Shown: positions 1-7,725, counted from the first letter of the stretch. The stretch is 23,023 bases of DNA from an uncultured Collinsella sp. (GCA_900765185.1 CAAFQT010000218.1:1-23023), one strand, 5' to 3'. Numbers and translations are program-made. Notes: a model not told the origin generated them from the sequence alone.

Positions 1-12
1 GCGAGTTCCGCA

Positions 13-49
13 CGCAAAGAAGGCCACTTAATGTGGCCTTCGTCTTGCG
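13..49 (+). terminator. candidate terminator hairpin of an upstream gene
   Basis: An 8-bp perfect stem (AAGGCCAC at 20-27 with GTGGCCTT at 33-40) encloses a 5-nt loop. An outer CGCAA/TTGCG pairing at 13-17 and 45-49 extends it. The downstream arm ends in TT and is followed by a mixed pyrimidine stretch, not a clean T-run, so termination is plausible but not certain. The gene it would serve lies left of the window. Confidence 0.45.
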
Positions 50-127
50 CAGGACTGTCCGAGCAGCAAACCAAACCCAACTCGCCAGCCCAGCGGCCAC
101 CCCTCCCAAAGATTTTCAAAAAAGTTG

Positions 128-157
128 TTGACGCGCGCGTAACGACTCGTCTAATAT
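128..157 (+). promoter_or_regulatory. promoter of tRNA-Ile
   Basis: A -35 element TTGACG (128-133) and a -10 element TAATAT (152-157) are separated by 18 bp. The predicted start of transcription falls only a few bases before the tRNA at 172. This is the clearest sigma70-type promoter in the left part of the window. Confidence 0.75.
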
Positions 158-171
158 ATCCCTTGCGCGAT

Positions 172-248
172 GGACCTGTAGCTCAGTTGGTTAGAGCGTC
201 CGGCTGATAACCGGGAGGTCACAAGTTCGAATCTTGTCAGGTCCACCA
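172..248 (+). tRNA. tRNA-Ile (anticodon GAT)
   Basis: A full cloverleaf can be drawn. The acceptor stem GGACCTG (172-178) pairs with CAGGTCC (238-244), the discriminator is A245, and CCA is encoded at 246-248. The anticodon stem TCCGG/CCGGG encloses the loop CTGATAA, giving anticodon GAT at 206-208. The T arm reads ACAAG-TTCGAAT-CTTGT. In many bacteria tRNA-Ile(GAT) sits in the 16S-23S rRNA spacer. Here it is a single gene with its own promoter and terminator and no rRNA nearby. Confidence 0.97.
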
Positions 249-260
249 TCAAAACTGTTA

Positions 261-295
261 AAAGCCTCGGGGCAATTGCCTCGAGGCTTTTTTCT
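261..295 (+). terminator. Rho-independent terminator after tRNA-Ile
   Basis: AAAGCCTCG (261-269) pairs perfectly with CGAGGCTTT (282-290). The inner GGCAATTGCC (271-280) extends the hairpin, and the T-run continues to 293. It lies 12 nt after the encoded CCA end. Confidence 0.9.
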
Positions 296-347
296 TAGCC
301 ACAGAAGGTAGTCAAAAAAGCTCTGTCCCAAATTAACTACTTTGATT

Positions 348-377
348 TTGTGTGCTACGCGAAAGTTTGGGTAGTAT
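348..377 (+). promoter_or_regulatory. possible promoter of the BFN-domain gene operon
   Basis: A weak -35 candidate TTGTGT (348-353) and a -10 candidate TAGTAT (372-377) are spaced 18 bp apart, upstream of the first gene of the operon. The match to consensus is partial, so the call is tentative. Confidence 0.35.
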
Positions 378-386
378 AGCTATTCA

Positions 387-405
387 ACGCGGCGGGTCGC
401 CGCGT
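387..405 (+). promoter_or_regulatory. 5' UTR hairpin before the BFN-domain gene
   Basis: ACGCGGCG (387-394) pairs perfectly with CGCCGCGT (398-405) around a GGT triloop. It would sit in the leader about 18 nt ahead of the Shine-Dalgarno GGAGG (423-427). There is no T-run after it, so it is unlikely to be a terminator. It could affect mRNA stability or translation. Confidence 0.5.
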
Positions 406-433
406 GTTAACCGCTACGTACCGGAGGTGTTCC

Positions 434-934
434 ATGGTTCGTGTCGACATAGAGACCATCGTCATGGCCGCCGGTCCCGTGCCATCGCTTATCGTGCTTC
501 GCGAGCGCTGCAGCAAGTCGGATTCCCCCGCGCCGCTGCGCTCCCTCTCCATCCAGACTGGCTCGTTTGAGGCTGCGGCAATCAGCCGCGGCATCGACAG
601 CGGCCGCGCCGATCGTCCCATCACGCACGACCTGCTGCTCGACACCGTCGACGCCCTGGGTGCCAAGCTCGAGCGTGTCGAAATCGTCCGCGCCGAGCCG
701 CCCGTGTTTTACGCGACGGTTGTCGTGTTGGCCGATGGCAACGAGCATAGGATCGATGCGCGTCCGAGCGACGCCATCGCCCTCGCCGTACGCAGCAATG
801 CCCCCATGTTCGTTGAAGACGACATCATGAATCGCTTGGGCACCGTCTCATCGCACGCCGAGGAAGTCGATGACGAGCAAGAGTTCGAAAAGTTCGATGA
901 GTTCGTCCACACGCTTTCGCCCGATGATTTCTAA
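434..934 (+). CDS. bifunctional nuclease (BFN) domain protein, DUF151 family
   Basis: This 166-residue protein has the conserved BFN/DUF151 core: RPITHDLLLDTV near residues 61-72 and DARPSDAIALAVR near 108-120. It ends in a very acidic tail (about 144-166). Family members have been described as DNase/RNase enzymes or stress-linked proteins, but their exact substrate is unsettled in bacteria. The ATG at 434 is chosen because GGAGG at 423-427 is well placed; an ATG further upstream (404) lies inside the leader hairpin and has no ribosome binding site. It is the first gene of a same-strand group with two small unknown proteins. The family call is firm; the cellular role is not known from the sequence. 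Confidence 0.88.
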   Translation: MVRVDIETIVMAAGPVPSLIVLRERCSKSDSPAPLRSLSIQTGSFEAAAISRGIDSGRADRPITHDLLLDTVDALGAKLERVEIVRAEPPVFYATVVVLADGNEHRIDARPSDAIALAVRSNAPMFVEDDIMNRLGTVSSHAEEVDDEQEFEKFDEFVHTLSPDDF

Positions 935-967
935 ATGCTCGACAAACACGCGACGGAGTGCGCGCTC

Positions 968-1324
968 ATGAGTGCCGGAGTTTCTGGCGAGGCGGCTGCG
1001 ATCGCTCGCGAGGCCCAGATGCGCTCTGAGGCGTCAGAGGCGGCGCGCATTGCCTATGTGACGCAGGCCCGCACGCTTCGCGAACGCCGCGGCTCGTTTA
1101 TCAAGATGGTTGTCATCTCCGCCCTTGTCGCGGCAATCTGTTCGCGCCTTCGTGGTACAGTTGGTGCGCTTGGGTTTTCGATCTCTACGGGCCTGGTGAT
1201 CTGGGGCGTGGTCGATGCGGTCATGCTGACTAGCCAGATCAAGGTGCTCGACAAACGCGCGGCGGACATGATGCGCGCCCGCGATGCCGCTGCTAAGATC
1301 GCCGCCGAGGCGCAAGAACTGTAA
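968..1324 (+). CDS. small membrane protein of unknown function
   Basis: I do not recognise this 118-residue protein. It has an Ala/Glu/Arg-rich, probably helical N-terminus (about 5-42), two hydrophobic segments (about 45-60 and 66-87), and a second charged helical tail (about 90-118). This suggests a hairpin-like membrane protein with both ends on the same side. The ATG at 968 is preferred because GGAG (955-958) lies 9 nt before it. An alternative ATG at 935 directly follows the stop of the BFN gene and would add 11 residues, but it has no ribosome binding site. The tight spacing implies co-transcription with the BFN gene. Confidence 0.7.
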   Translation: MSAGVSGEAAAIAREAQMRSEASEAARIAYVTQARTLRERRGSFIKMVVISALVAAICSRLRGTVGALGFSISTGLVIWGVVDAVMLTSQIKVLDKRAADMMRARDAAAKIAAEAQEL

Positions 1325-1354
1325 CGACGCCAGACTCGATGGGAAGGTCTAAAG

Positions 1355-1804
1355 ATGGCACAGGATATGCAGGATGCCGGTAACGTCTCCGCCGAGCTCG
1401 ACGCCATGGTGTGCGATCTGATCGGCGCGTTCTTGGACGACCTTGCCGCCGGTGAAAACCCCGGCGTGGTCGTGGCGATTGAGGACGCCGCTTCCAACCG
1501 TTATCTGGCGGCGCTCGATGAGGATGGCGAAGAGGCGTGCCTCGAGGCGGCCACCAACTTTATCTCCGAGCACAAGATGGGTCTTAAGGACGAGGGCCTG
1601 GGCCGTATCGTCCGCTATGCCATCGGCTATACCGGCTGCGTCGAGATTGACGGTGGCTACCACGACGCTCTGCTCGTGAGCTTTTTCGAGACGACGCTCG
1701 AGAGCGGTTTTTCGGCATATGTGCTGTATGAGGGCATGGGTGCCGGCGATGGTTTTATGTGGAGCGACCCTGAACCTGCAGGTGAGGAAACCCCTCTCAT
1801 CTAA
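1355..1804 (+). CDS. conserved hypothetical acidic cytoplasmic protein
   Basis: This 149-residue acidic protein has no signal peptide and no membrane segment. It alternates predicted strands and helices (for example a hydrophobic VVVAIEDAA stretch near 38-46 and LVSFFETTLESGF near 106-118), consistent with one small globular domain. GGGAAGG at 1341-1347 is a good ribosome binding site for the ATG at 1355. It starts 30 bp after the small membrane protein, so the BFN gene, the membrane protein and this one probably form one operon. I recognise no motif that gives a function. Confidence 0.7.
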   Translation: MAQDMQDAGNVSAELDAMVCDLIGAFLDDLAAGENPGVVVAIEDAASNRYLAALDEDGEEACLEAATNFISEHKMGLKDEGLGRIVRYAIGYTGCVEIDGGYHDALLVSFFETTLESGFSAYVLYEGMGAGDGFMWSDPEPAGEETPLI

Positions 1805-1921
1805 AATCGCTAAAATAAACGAGTTTTCGGTAAAAGGCTCAATATTCCCGCTGAGCGTTGTATCGCTGGGCGGGCCGCATACGCGTGCCGTTTGTATATG
1901 GATAGAAGATAGGGGAACTAC

Positions 1922-3760
<1,839 letters not shown>

Positions 3761-3787
3761 GCGCTGAGCTTTATAGCCGCCAATAAG

Positions 3788-3822
3788 AAAGGGCGTCGAC
3801 CGCAATGGTCGGCGCCCTTTTT
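3788..3822 (+). terminator. Rho-independent terminator after typA, probably bidirectional
   Basis: GGGCGTCGACC (3791-3801) pairs with GGTCGGCGCCC (3807-3817), 11 bp with one G-U pair, around a 5-nt loop. Five T follow on the plus strand. AAA precedes the left arm, so on the minus strand TTT follows, and it could also stop transcripts from the convergent gene. Confidence 0.88.
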
Positions 3823-3847
3823 GTGCACAGGGACTGAGCTGGTCTGC

Positions 3848-3882
3848 ACCACCACAAAGGTGCCTGGCCCCTTTATGGTGGT
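3848..3882. repeat. 13-bp inverted repeat between convergent genes
   Basis: ACCACCACAAAGG (3848-3860) and CCTTTATGGTGGT (3870-3882) are inverted copies with one mismatch and a 9-nt loop. They lie between the typA terminator and the stop codon of the minus-strand gene at 3889. It could be a terminator for that gene or a member of an interspersed repeat family. Confidence 0.6.
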
Positions 3883-3888
3883 TGGCGG

Positions 3889-5034
3889 CTAAGCGGTGGG
3901 GAGTCCTGGCGTGTTAGCCGGCTGCTGCGGTTTGAGGTGGGCGTTGCGCCAGATGATTTGGATGATGTAGCCGAGTGTAAAGACGAAGGCCACGCCGCTG
4001 ATGAAGTCGCCTACGAGGGGGATTGCCGTAAGCGCGCCCGCGGCGATGCCACCCACGGCTGCCATGGCGTAGCGGTTTTGGCTGTGTCCGACCATGCGGA
4101 CGATCGCGCACCCCGCAAAGGCACTCGACACCAACGCGATGCCGATAACGCCGCACAAGAGGGCTCCGGCAAGCGATAGACCGGCGATAGAGATAATCAG
4201 CAGTAGGACGGTGGGGACGACAGCAATCGTACCCAGAAGACCGCTCACCCACAGGGGCGTGGGGCGCTGGTGGAGCATGCCGGCGGCGCCGGCGGTCGCG
4301 CGCGGAAAGACGAGCTCGAGCAGCAGAGCGACAAGGCAAGTCGAAAGTGCCGCGGCGACGATACCGCCGATGACATCGTTAACGGTGGAAGTATTCTCGT
4401 TCTCGGTGCGGTCGATCTTAAGCGCGCCGACCTCGGCTCCCGCGGCGCGCTCGGGGTCCTCGGAGACGTGCGCGTTCACGGTGCCGGTGATGTGGGCGTT
4501 CTTGCCCAGGATGAGCTTGTCGGCCCAAACCTCGACATCGCCCTCGACGGTGCCATCGATGGTCACCGTATCGCCCGCAAGCGCTGCCGACTTGGTAGAG
4601 CCGCGCAGGGCAACCGTCTCGCCTATCGCGTAAAAACAGTTGGCAGAGCTGTCGGTGTTAAGCACAACGTGCTGACCGACGACCGTGACGCTGCCACCAA
4701 CCGTGGTCTTGGCGATATCAATCGTGCGCGCCGCAAGACGAACGGCGCCGCCCACCGTGCAGTCGCGAATTGAGAGGGTATCGCCCGCAGCGATGATATC
4801 GTGGTCGATGGACGCGTCATCTAAGTTGAGGGCCTGACCGGCCCAGTACAGGTCACCCTCGACGCCGGACGGATTGGCGTCATTGTCGGTCGCAAGGACA
4901 TTGCCTGCGGTGTCCGTGCCGGCGAACGACGCCGTGGGAAGCACGGTGATCGCCAGCGCGATGAGCGCGAATAGGATGGTGATGCGGCCCCATGCTTTAC
5001 GGCGCTGGGTCAACGGGAATTGATTGCAGGGCAT
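3889..5034 (-). CDS. secreted bactofilin-like polymer-forming protein with a membrane domain
   Basis: This protein has 381 residues. An N-terminal signal peptide (basic RRKAWGR, hydrophobic core about 18-32, likely cleavage after ASFA near 38) is followed by a beta-solenoid-like region (about 60-190). That region has short repeats of the type found in bactofilin/DUF583 polymer-forming proteins (DTLSIRDCTVGG, DTVTIDGTVEGDVEV, AHITGTVNAHV). Several hydrophobic helices follow (about 221-243, 261-286, 287-312, 325-362). The solenoid is therefore probably outside the membrane, unlike cytosolic bactofilins. A role in surface or envelope structure is inferred. The ATG at 5034 is chosen because GAAGGA lies 6 nt ahead of it; an earlier ATG (5082) would put an extension before the signal peptide. 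Confidence 0.82.
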   Translation of the reverse strand: MPCNQFPLTQRRKAWGRITILFALIALAITVLPTASFAGTDTAGNVLATDNDANPSGVEGDLYWAGQALNLDDASIDHDIIAAGDTLSIRDCTVGGAVRLAARTIDIAKTTVGGSVTVVGQHVVLNTDSSANCFYAIGETVALRGSTKSAALAGDTVTIDGTVEGDVEVWADKLILGKNAHITGTVNAHVSEDPERAAGAEVGALKIDRTENENTSTVNDVIGGIVAAALSTCLVALLLELVFPRATAGAAGMLHQRPTPLWVSGLLGTIAVVPTVLLLIISIAGLSLAGALLCGVIGIALVSSAFAGCAIVRMVGHSQNRYAMAAVGGIAAGALTAIPLVGDFISGVAFVFTLGYIIQIIWRNAHLKPQQPANTPGLPTA

Positions 5035-5046
5035 AGTGAATCCTTC

Positions 5047-5071
5047 GTTAGATACTCGGCATATATCTAAC
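5047..5071 (-). promoter_or_regulatory. inverted repeat, candidate operator, before the polymer-forming gene
   Basis: A perfect 8-bp inverted repeat (GTTAGATA at 5047-5054 and TATCTAAC at 5064-5071, 9-nt spacer) lies directly upstream of the ribosome binding site of the minus-strand gene. The spacing suits binding of a dimeric repressor. No clear -35/-10 pair could be assigned here. Confidence 0.45.
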
Positions 5072-5140
5072 AGGGTACCCAACGCGTGGGCGCTCTAAAA
5101 GAACCTCTCGGTTGCATTTCGAAGGGTCGTGCCGTGCTGT

Positions 5141-5830
5141 CTACTTTTTACGGTGCAAGAAGCGCGCAATATCTTCTTCGGTGGGGCTTTTGATGTCAAA
5201 GCGCAGTGAGAGCCAGCGCAGACCCATGGTCACGACAACGCATACGACCAACGCGACGACATTGCTGACCAAGCCACTCATAACGAGGCTTACATAGCTT
5301 GCCGATCCGGCGATGGCCGCGATGGCATAAAAGTTAGTGCGTTGGAAAATGCCCGGAACCACGCCCATAAAGCCGTCGCGCAACATGCCGCCGCCCACCG
5401 CGGTAAAAAAGCCCATCATGATGCACACCGCCGGTGCAAAGCCGTAGACCAGCGCCTTGTCCGCTCCGGTGGCGGCATAGATGCCGACCGAGATGATGTC
5501 GAGCAGGGGAATGAGTTTTTCGGGTTTGTCGACGATTGCCGGGAAAATGTAGATGATGGCTGCCGTGGCGATGGAAAGCGGCAGTGCCATCGGCTGGTTG
5601 AGGATGTAGACGTTGCCCACCTGCAGCGTCATATCGCGTAAGAGACCGCCGCCCAGACCGCAGACCACCGCGAGCGCGACCGCGCCCACCAGGTCGAGCT
5701 TGTGCTCGCGCGCAACCAGTACACCCGAGATCGATGCAGCGACAACAGCGAACATCTCGAGCCAAAACGGAATAGCGACCATGGCATCCGATGCATGTGA
5801 GGTAATGGTCATAGCGGCGACGACGGGCAA
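5141..5830 (-). CDS. TRIC-family (UPF0126) membrane cation channel protein
   Basis: This is a polytopic protein of about 229 residues with roughly seven hydrophobic helices. It carries two copies of the hallmark glycine-rich motif, GGGLLRD (about 60-66) and GGGMLRD (about 146-152), which mark the internal repeat of prokaryotic TRIC/UPF0126 proteins. Studied members are trimeric cation channels; the physiological ion here is unknown. The start is uncertain. The TTG at 5830 has AAAGGA 7 nt upstream and gives the usual family length. An ATG at 5812 has no ribosome binding site. The frame also opens at 6025, inside a palindromic repeat, and would add about 65 residues of non-family sequence, which I reject. 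The gene lies upstream of the polymer-forming gene on the same strand, 106 bp away. Confidence 0.85.
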   Translation of the reverse strand: MPVVAAMTITSHASDAMVAIPFWLEMFAVVAASISGVLVAREHKLDLVGAVALAVVCGLGGGLLRDMTLQVGNVYILNQPMALPLSIATAAIIYIFPAIVDKPEKLIPLLDIISVGIYAATGADKALVYGFAPAVCIMMGFFTAVGGGMLRDGFMGVVPGIFQRTNFYAIAAIAGSASYVSLVMSGLVSNVVALVVCVVVTMGLRWLSLRFDIKSPTEEDIARFLHRKK

Positions 5831-5963
5831 GATGGGGTCCTTTGGGTTACGGATTTTGACAATGCCCGTACATAGTACATGTTCGGCGCCGATTGCGACC
5901 CTATTGCTCGGCAAACGGTCGGGACTGGGTGGGGGCGTGGCGTTACTGGAATGCCAAGGGTCC

Positions 5964-6030
5964 AAAACATGTACGTCAGCCTCCAAAAATGTCAAAAAAT
6001 GTCGTTTTTGAAGGGTGATGTACATGTTTT
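5964..6030. repeat. 67-bp palindromic element, copy 1
   Basis: Two 30-bp arms (5964-5993 and 6001-6030) are inverted copies with about five mismatches, separated by the 7-nt loop AAAAAAT. A second copy with the same loop and orientation is at 7167-7233. The element lies between the TRIC gene and the nuclease-like gene. The strong fold, short size and lack of coding content resemble a REP/MITE-type element. Confidence 0.85.
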
Positions 6031-6054
6031 TGCGAGGGGCGAGTGAGTTCGCCG

Positions 6055-7062
6055 TTACTCAGAAGGCGACTCTTCGGCTTGATTGCTCTTCCAGTTGCGG
6101 ATGAGTATCTTGCGCAGTTCGTTTTGTTTTCGCTGGTACTCGGCATCTACGCAACGAGGCATGCCGAGCGCTTCGCGGATATTGTTCATGGCACGGTGAA
6201 AAGCGAGTTGGCTGGCAAATTGCGTTGAGGTGAGCGTAACGATTCGATATCCCATTTGGGCGAGCACGGCCTCTCGTTCCGCATCTGCTCCCTTGCGCTC
6301 GGTCTCATCGTGAAAGCCGCCCTTATATTCGATGCCGAGTTCCCTGCGCTGATAAGTAACAAGAGCGTCGATTTTGAGCGTTCGGGCTTTTGTGCAATGC
6401 CAGAGACGCTGAGGGATTTCGAGCGGTTTGTTGAGTTCGATGCCTCGGATACCAACGCCGCCTTCGCTTGTTGGGAGTGAGAGGGCGATGGACGATGCGG
6501 TCTCCATGGGCGAGGCTGAGTGGTCGTAGATGTGTCTGAGCGCGAGTCTGGCGCGTGTGGCGCCGGGTTTGCCAGGGTGCCGATCGAGTAGCTCGACAAT
6601 TTCGTCCTTGGAGGTGGTGGCTGGTTGCTCAGTGTAAGGGTCAGAGAGATTGAGCCCCATGCGATAGTCGCCGCAAACTTCGTAACCATACTCGAGGTAT
6701 TCGATCCTGTCCATCCACTCGGCAGCGAGCACGAAGGTGAAGGCTTCGTCGGTGATAAAGATGCCGGGCGTAAGCTCGACAATATGGTCGTAGGGTAGGT
6801 TTTGGCCGAGAACGTGGCAAGTGACACCGTTGGCGCGAATTCGCTCGAAAGCAAATACTACGGAGATGTCGATAGTCCTGAGCATGGTGGACGGAATGCC
6901 GCAGTCGGTAAGTGCCTGCCGAATGCGCACGATGCGTTGCTGGGTAGAGAGGCCCCGCACACCTATCTGGTAGTCGCGTTGTGCGACGGCTTGAACCAGA
7001 TTCCGCGGTGCATGATGGACGAGCCACGCCGTTTTATGCGAAATGAGAACAGGAGTATCCAT
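6055..7062 (-). CDS. uncharacterised protein with predicted PD-(D/E)XK (DUF559/Vsr-like) nuclease domain
   Basis: This 335-residue protein has two parts. The first 210 or so residues form an uncharacterised domain that resembles the N-terminal region of AbiEi-type or DNA-binding accessory proteins seen in actinobacteria. The C-terminal part has the order expected of a PD-(D/E)XK nuclease: D232 in KIDALV, then E245-Y-K247 in GIEYKGG, H251, a helix with ADAEREAVLAQMGY, and IVTLT. This matches the DUF559/very-short-patch-repair style of fold. The ATG at 7062 is chosen for AGAGG about 7 nt upstream; an in-frame ATG nine codons earlier lacks this. Palindromic repeats flank the gene on both sides, and no partner gene is adjacent. 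A defence or DNA-processing role is inferred, not shown. Confidence 0.7.
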   Translation of the reverse strand: MDTPVLISHKTAWLVHHAPRNLVQAVAQRDYQIGVRGLSTQQRIVRIRQALTDCGIPSTMLRTIDISVVFAFERIRANGVTCHVLGQNLPYDHIVELTPGIFITDEAFTFVLAAEWMDRIEYLEYGYEVCGDYRMGLNLSDPYTEQPATTSKDEIVELLDRHPGKPGATRARLALRHIYDHSASPMETASSIALSLPTSEGGVGIRGIELNKPLEIPQRLWHCTKARTLKIDALVTYQRRELGIEYKGGFHDETERKGADAEREAVLAQMGYRIVTLTSTQFASQLAFHRAMNNIREALGMPRCVDAEYQRKQNELRKILIRNWKSNQAEESPSE

Positions 7063-7166
7063 TGGGGACCTCTCGCTTCGAGCTGACACCCAACTCTTAT
7101 GTCCGTTGAAGTGGGGAAATATACCGGATGTGAGTAAATCGACTCATGCTCGGTGCGCGTCATATG

Positions 7167-7233
7167 CAAACGTGTACATCACACTCCAAAGATGTCAAAA
7201 AATGTCGTTTTTGGAGGGTGATGTACATGTTTG
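7167..7233. repeat. 67-bp palindromic element, copy 2
   Basis: Arms at 7167-7196 and 7204-7233 are 30-bp inverted copies with about five mismatches around the loop AAAAAAT (7197-7203). It is nearly identical to the copy at 5964-6030 and in the same orientation, 1203 bp apart start to start. It sits about 100 bp upstream of the start of the nuclease-like gene. Confidence 0.85.
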
Positions 7234-7289
7234 GGGATCCGGGTTGATGCTGAACGTGATGAGGGCGTGGCTGAATAGGAGGGATGTCC

Positions 7290-7314
7290 AAATTTTGAGC
7301 GAAGCTCAGAATTT
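7290..7314. other. hairpin 1 of a tandem hairpin group
   Basis: AAATTTTGAGC (7290-7300) pairs with GCTCAGAATTT (7304-7314) around a GAA loop, with one wobble pair. No gene can be assigned around it. It is the first of three hairpins in 80 bp. Confidence 0.5.
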
Positions 7315-7318
7315 ATTC

Positions 7319-7336
7319 GGTCGGCTTGCGCCGACC
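7319..7336. other. hairpin 2 of a tandem hairpin group
   Basis: GGTCGG (7319-7324) pairs with CCGACC (7331-7336) around a 6-nt loop. It lies between the other two hairpins and shows no T-run. Confidence 0.45.
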
Positions 7337-7347
7337 GCGCTGCGCTA

Positions 7348-7370
7348 AAAACGCGCCACTGGCGCGTTTT
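7348..7370. terminator. bidirectional terminator-like hairpin
   Basis: AAAACGCGCC (7348-7357) pairs perfectly with GGCGCGTTTT (7361-7370) around an ACT triloop. A T-run follows on both strands, so it could end transcription in either direction. No gene directly adjoins it, which suggests a remnant of a removed or decayed unit. Confidence 0.6.
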
Positions 7371-7390
7371 CTTTACGCTTTGCCCCTAGC

Positions 7391-7415
7391 GGGTTCGAAT
7401 CCCTCCTCCTCCGCC
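7391..7415 (+). pseudogene. tRNA-Ser 3'-end fragment
   Basis: These 25 bases are identical to the T arm and acceptor 3' strand of the intact tRNA-Ser(CGA) at 7480-7570, but in the opposite orientation. Identity stops before the anticodon side and just before the final A of CCA. No D arm or anticodon arm precedes it. Such duplicated tRNA 3' ends are typical attachment-site footprints of integrated elements. The neighbouring three-hairpin group may belong to the same remnant. Confidence 0.8.
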
Positions 7416-7440
7416 GTATTTGTTTGTAAGGGACTCAAAA

Positions 7441-7469
7441 GAAAAAAGCTCCCGTTGTTGGGAGCTTTC
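7441..7469 (-). terminator. terminator of tRNA-Ser(CGA)
   Basis: Read on the minus strand, AAAGCTCCC and GGGAGCTTT form a 9-bp stem around a 6-nt loop (plus-strand arms 7445-7453 and 7460-7468). A T-run follows at the complement of 7442-7447. It begins about 11 nt after the encoded CCA of the tRNA. Confidence 0.88.
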
Positions 7470-7479
7470 TCAACCAAAA

Positions 7480-7570
7480 TGGCGGAGGAGGAGGGATTCG
7501 AACCCTCGTGACCTTATACAGGCCAAACGGTTTTCGAGACCGCCGCATTCAACCACTCTGCCACCCCTCC
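7480..7570 (-). tRNA. tRNA-Ser (anticodon CGA)
   Basis: This is a 91-nt tRNA with a long variable arm, as expected for serine. The acceptor GGAGGGG pairs with CTCCTCC, the discriminator is G, and CCA is encoded. The anticodon stem GCGGT/ACCGT encloses CTCGAAA, giving CGA, which reads UCG codons. The T arm is GAGGG-TTCGAAT-CCCTC. The 25 bases at its 3' end reappear inverted at 7391-7415. Confidence 0.96.
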
Positions 7571-7579
7571 GCGTGGGGT

Positions 7580-7610
7580 AAAAACAAAGCAGGCTCGAAG
7601 GCCTGCTTTG
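7580..7610 (-). terminator. terminator between the two tRNA-Ser genes
   Basis: On the minus strand CAAAGCAGGC and GCCTGCTTTG form a 10-bp perfect stem with a 6-nt loop (plus arms 7585-7594 and 7601-7610), followed by TTTTT. It lies just after tRNA-Ser(GGA) and before tRNA-Ser(CGA). Confidence 0.85.
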
Positions 7611-7618
7611 GAATTAAC

Positions 7619-7709
7619 TGGCGGAGAGTCAGGGATTTGAACCCTGGAGACGCTTTTGACGCCTACACGATTTCCAATCGTGCTCCTTCGGCCACTCGGA
7701 CAACTCTCC
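7619..7709 (-). tRNA. tRNA-Ser (anticodon GGA)
   Basis: This is a 91-nt tRNA with a long variable arm. The acceptor GGAGAGT pairs with ACTCTCC, the discriminator is G, and CCA is encoded. The anticodon stem CACGA/TCGTG encloses TTGGAAA, giving GGA, which reads UCC and UCU. The T arm is CAGGG-TTCAAAT-CCCTG. It is the promoter-proximal member of the minus-strand tRNA pair. Confidence 0.96.
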
Positions 7710-7725
7710 GTTAAATGCGAAAGTC

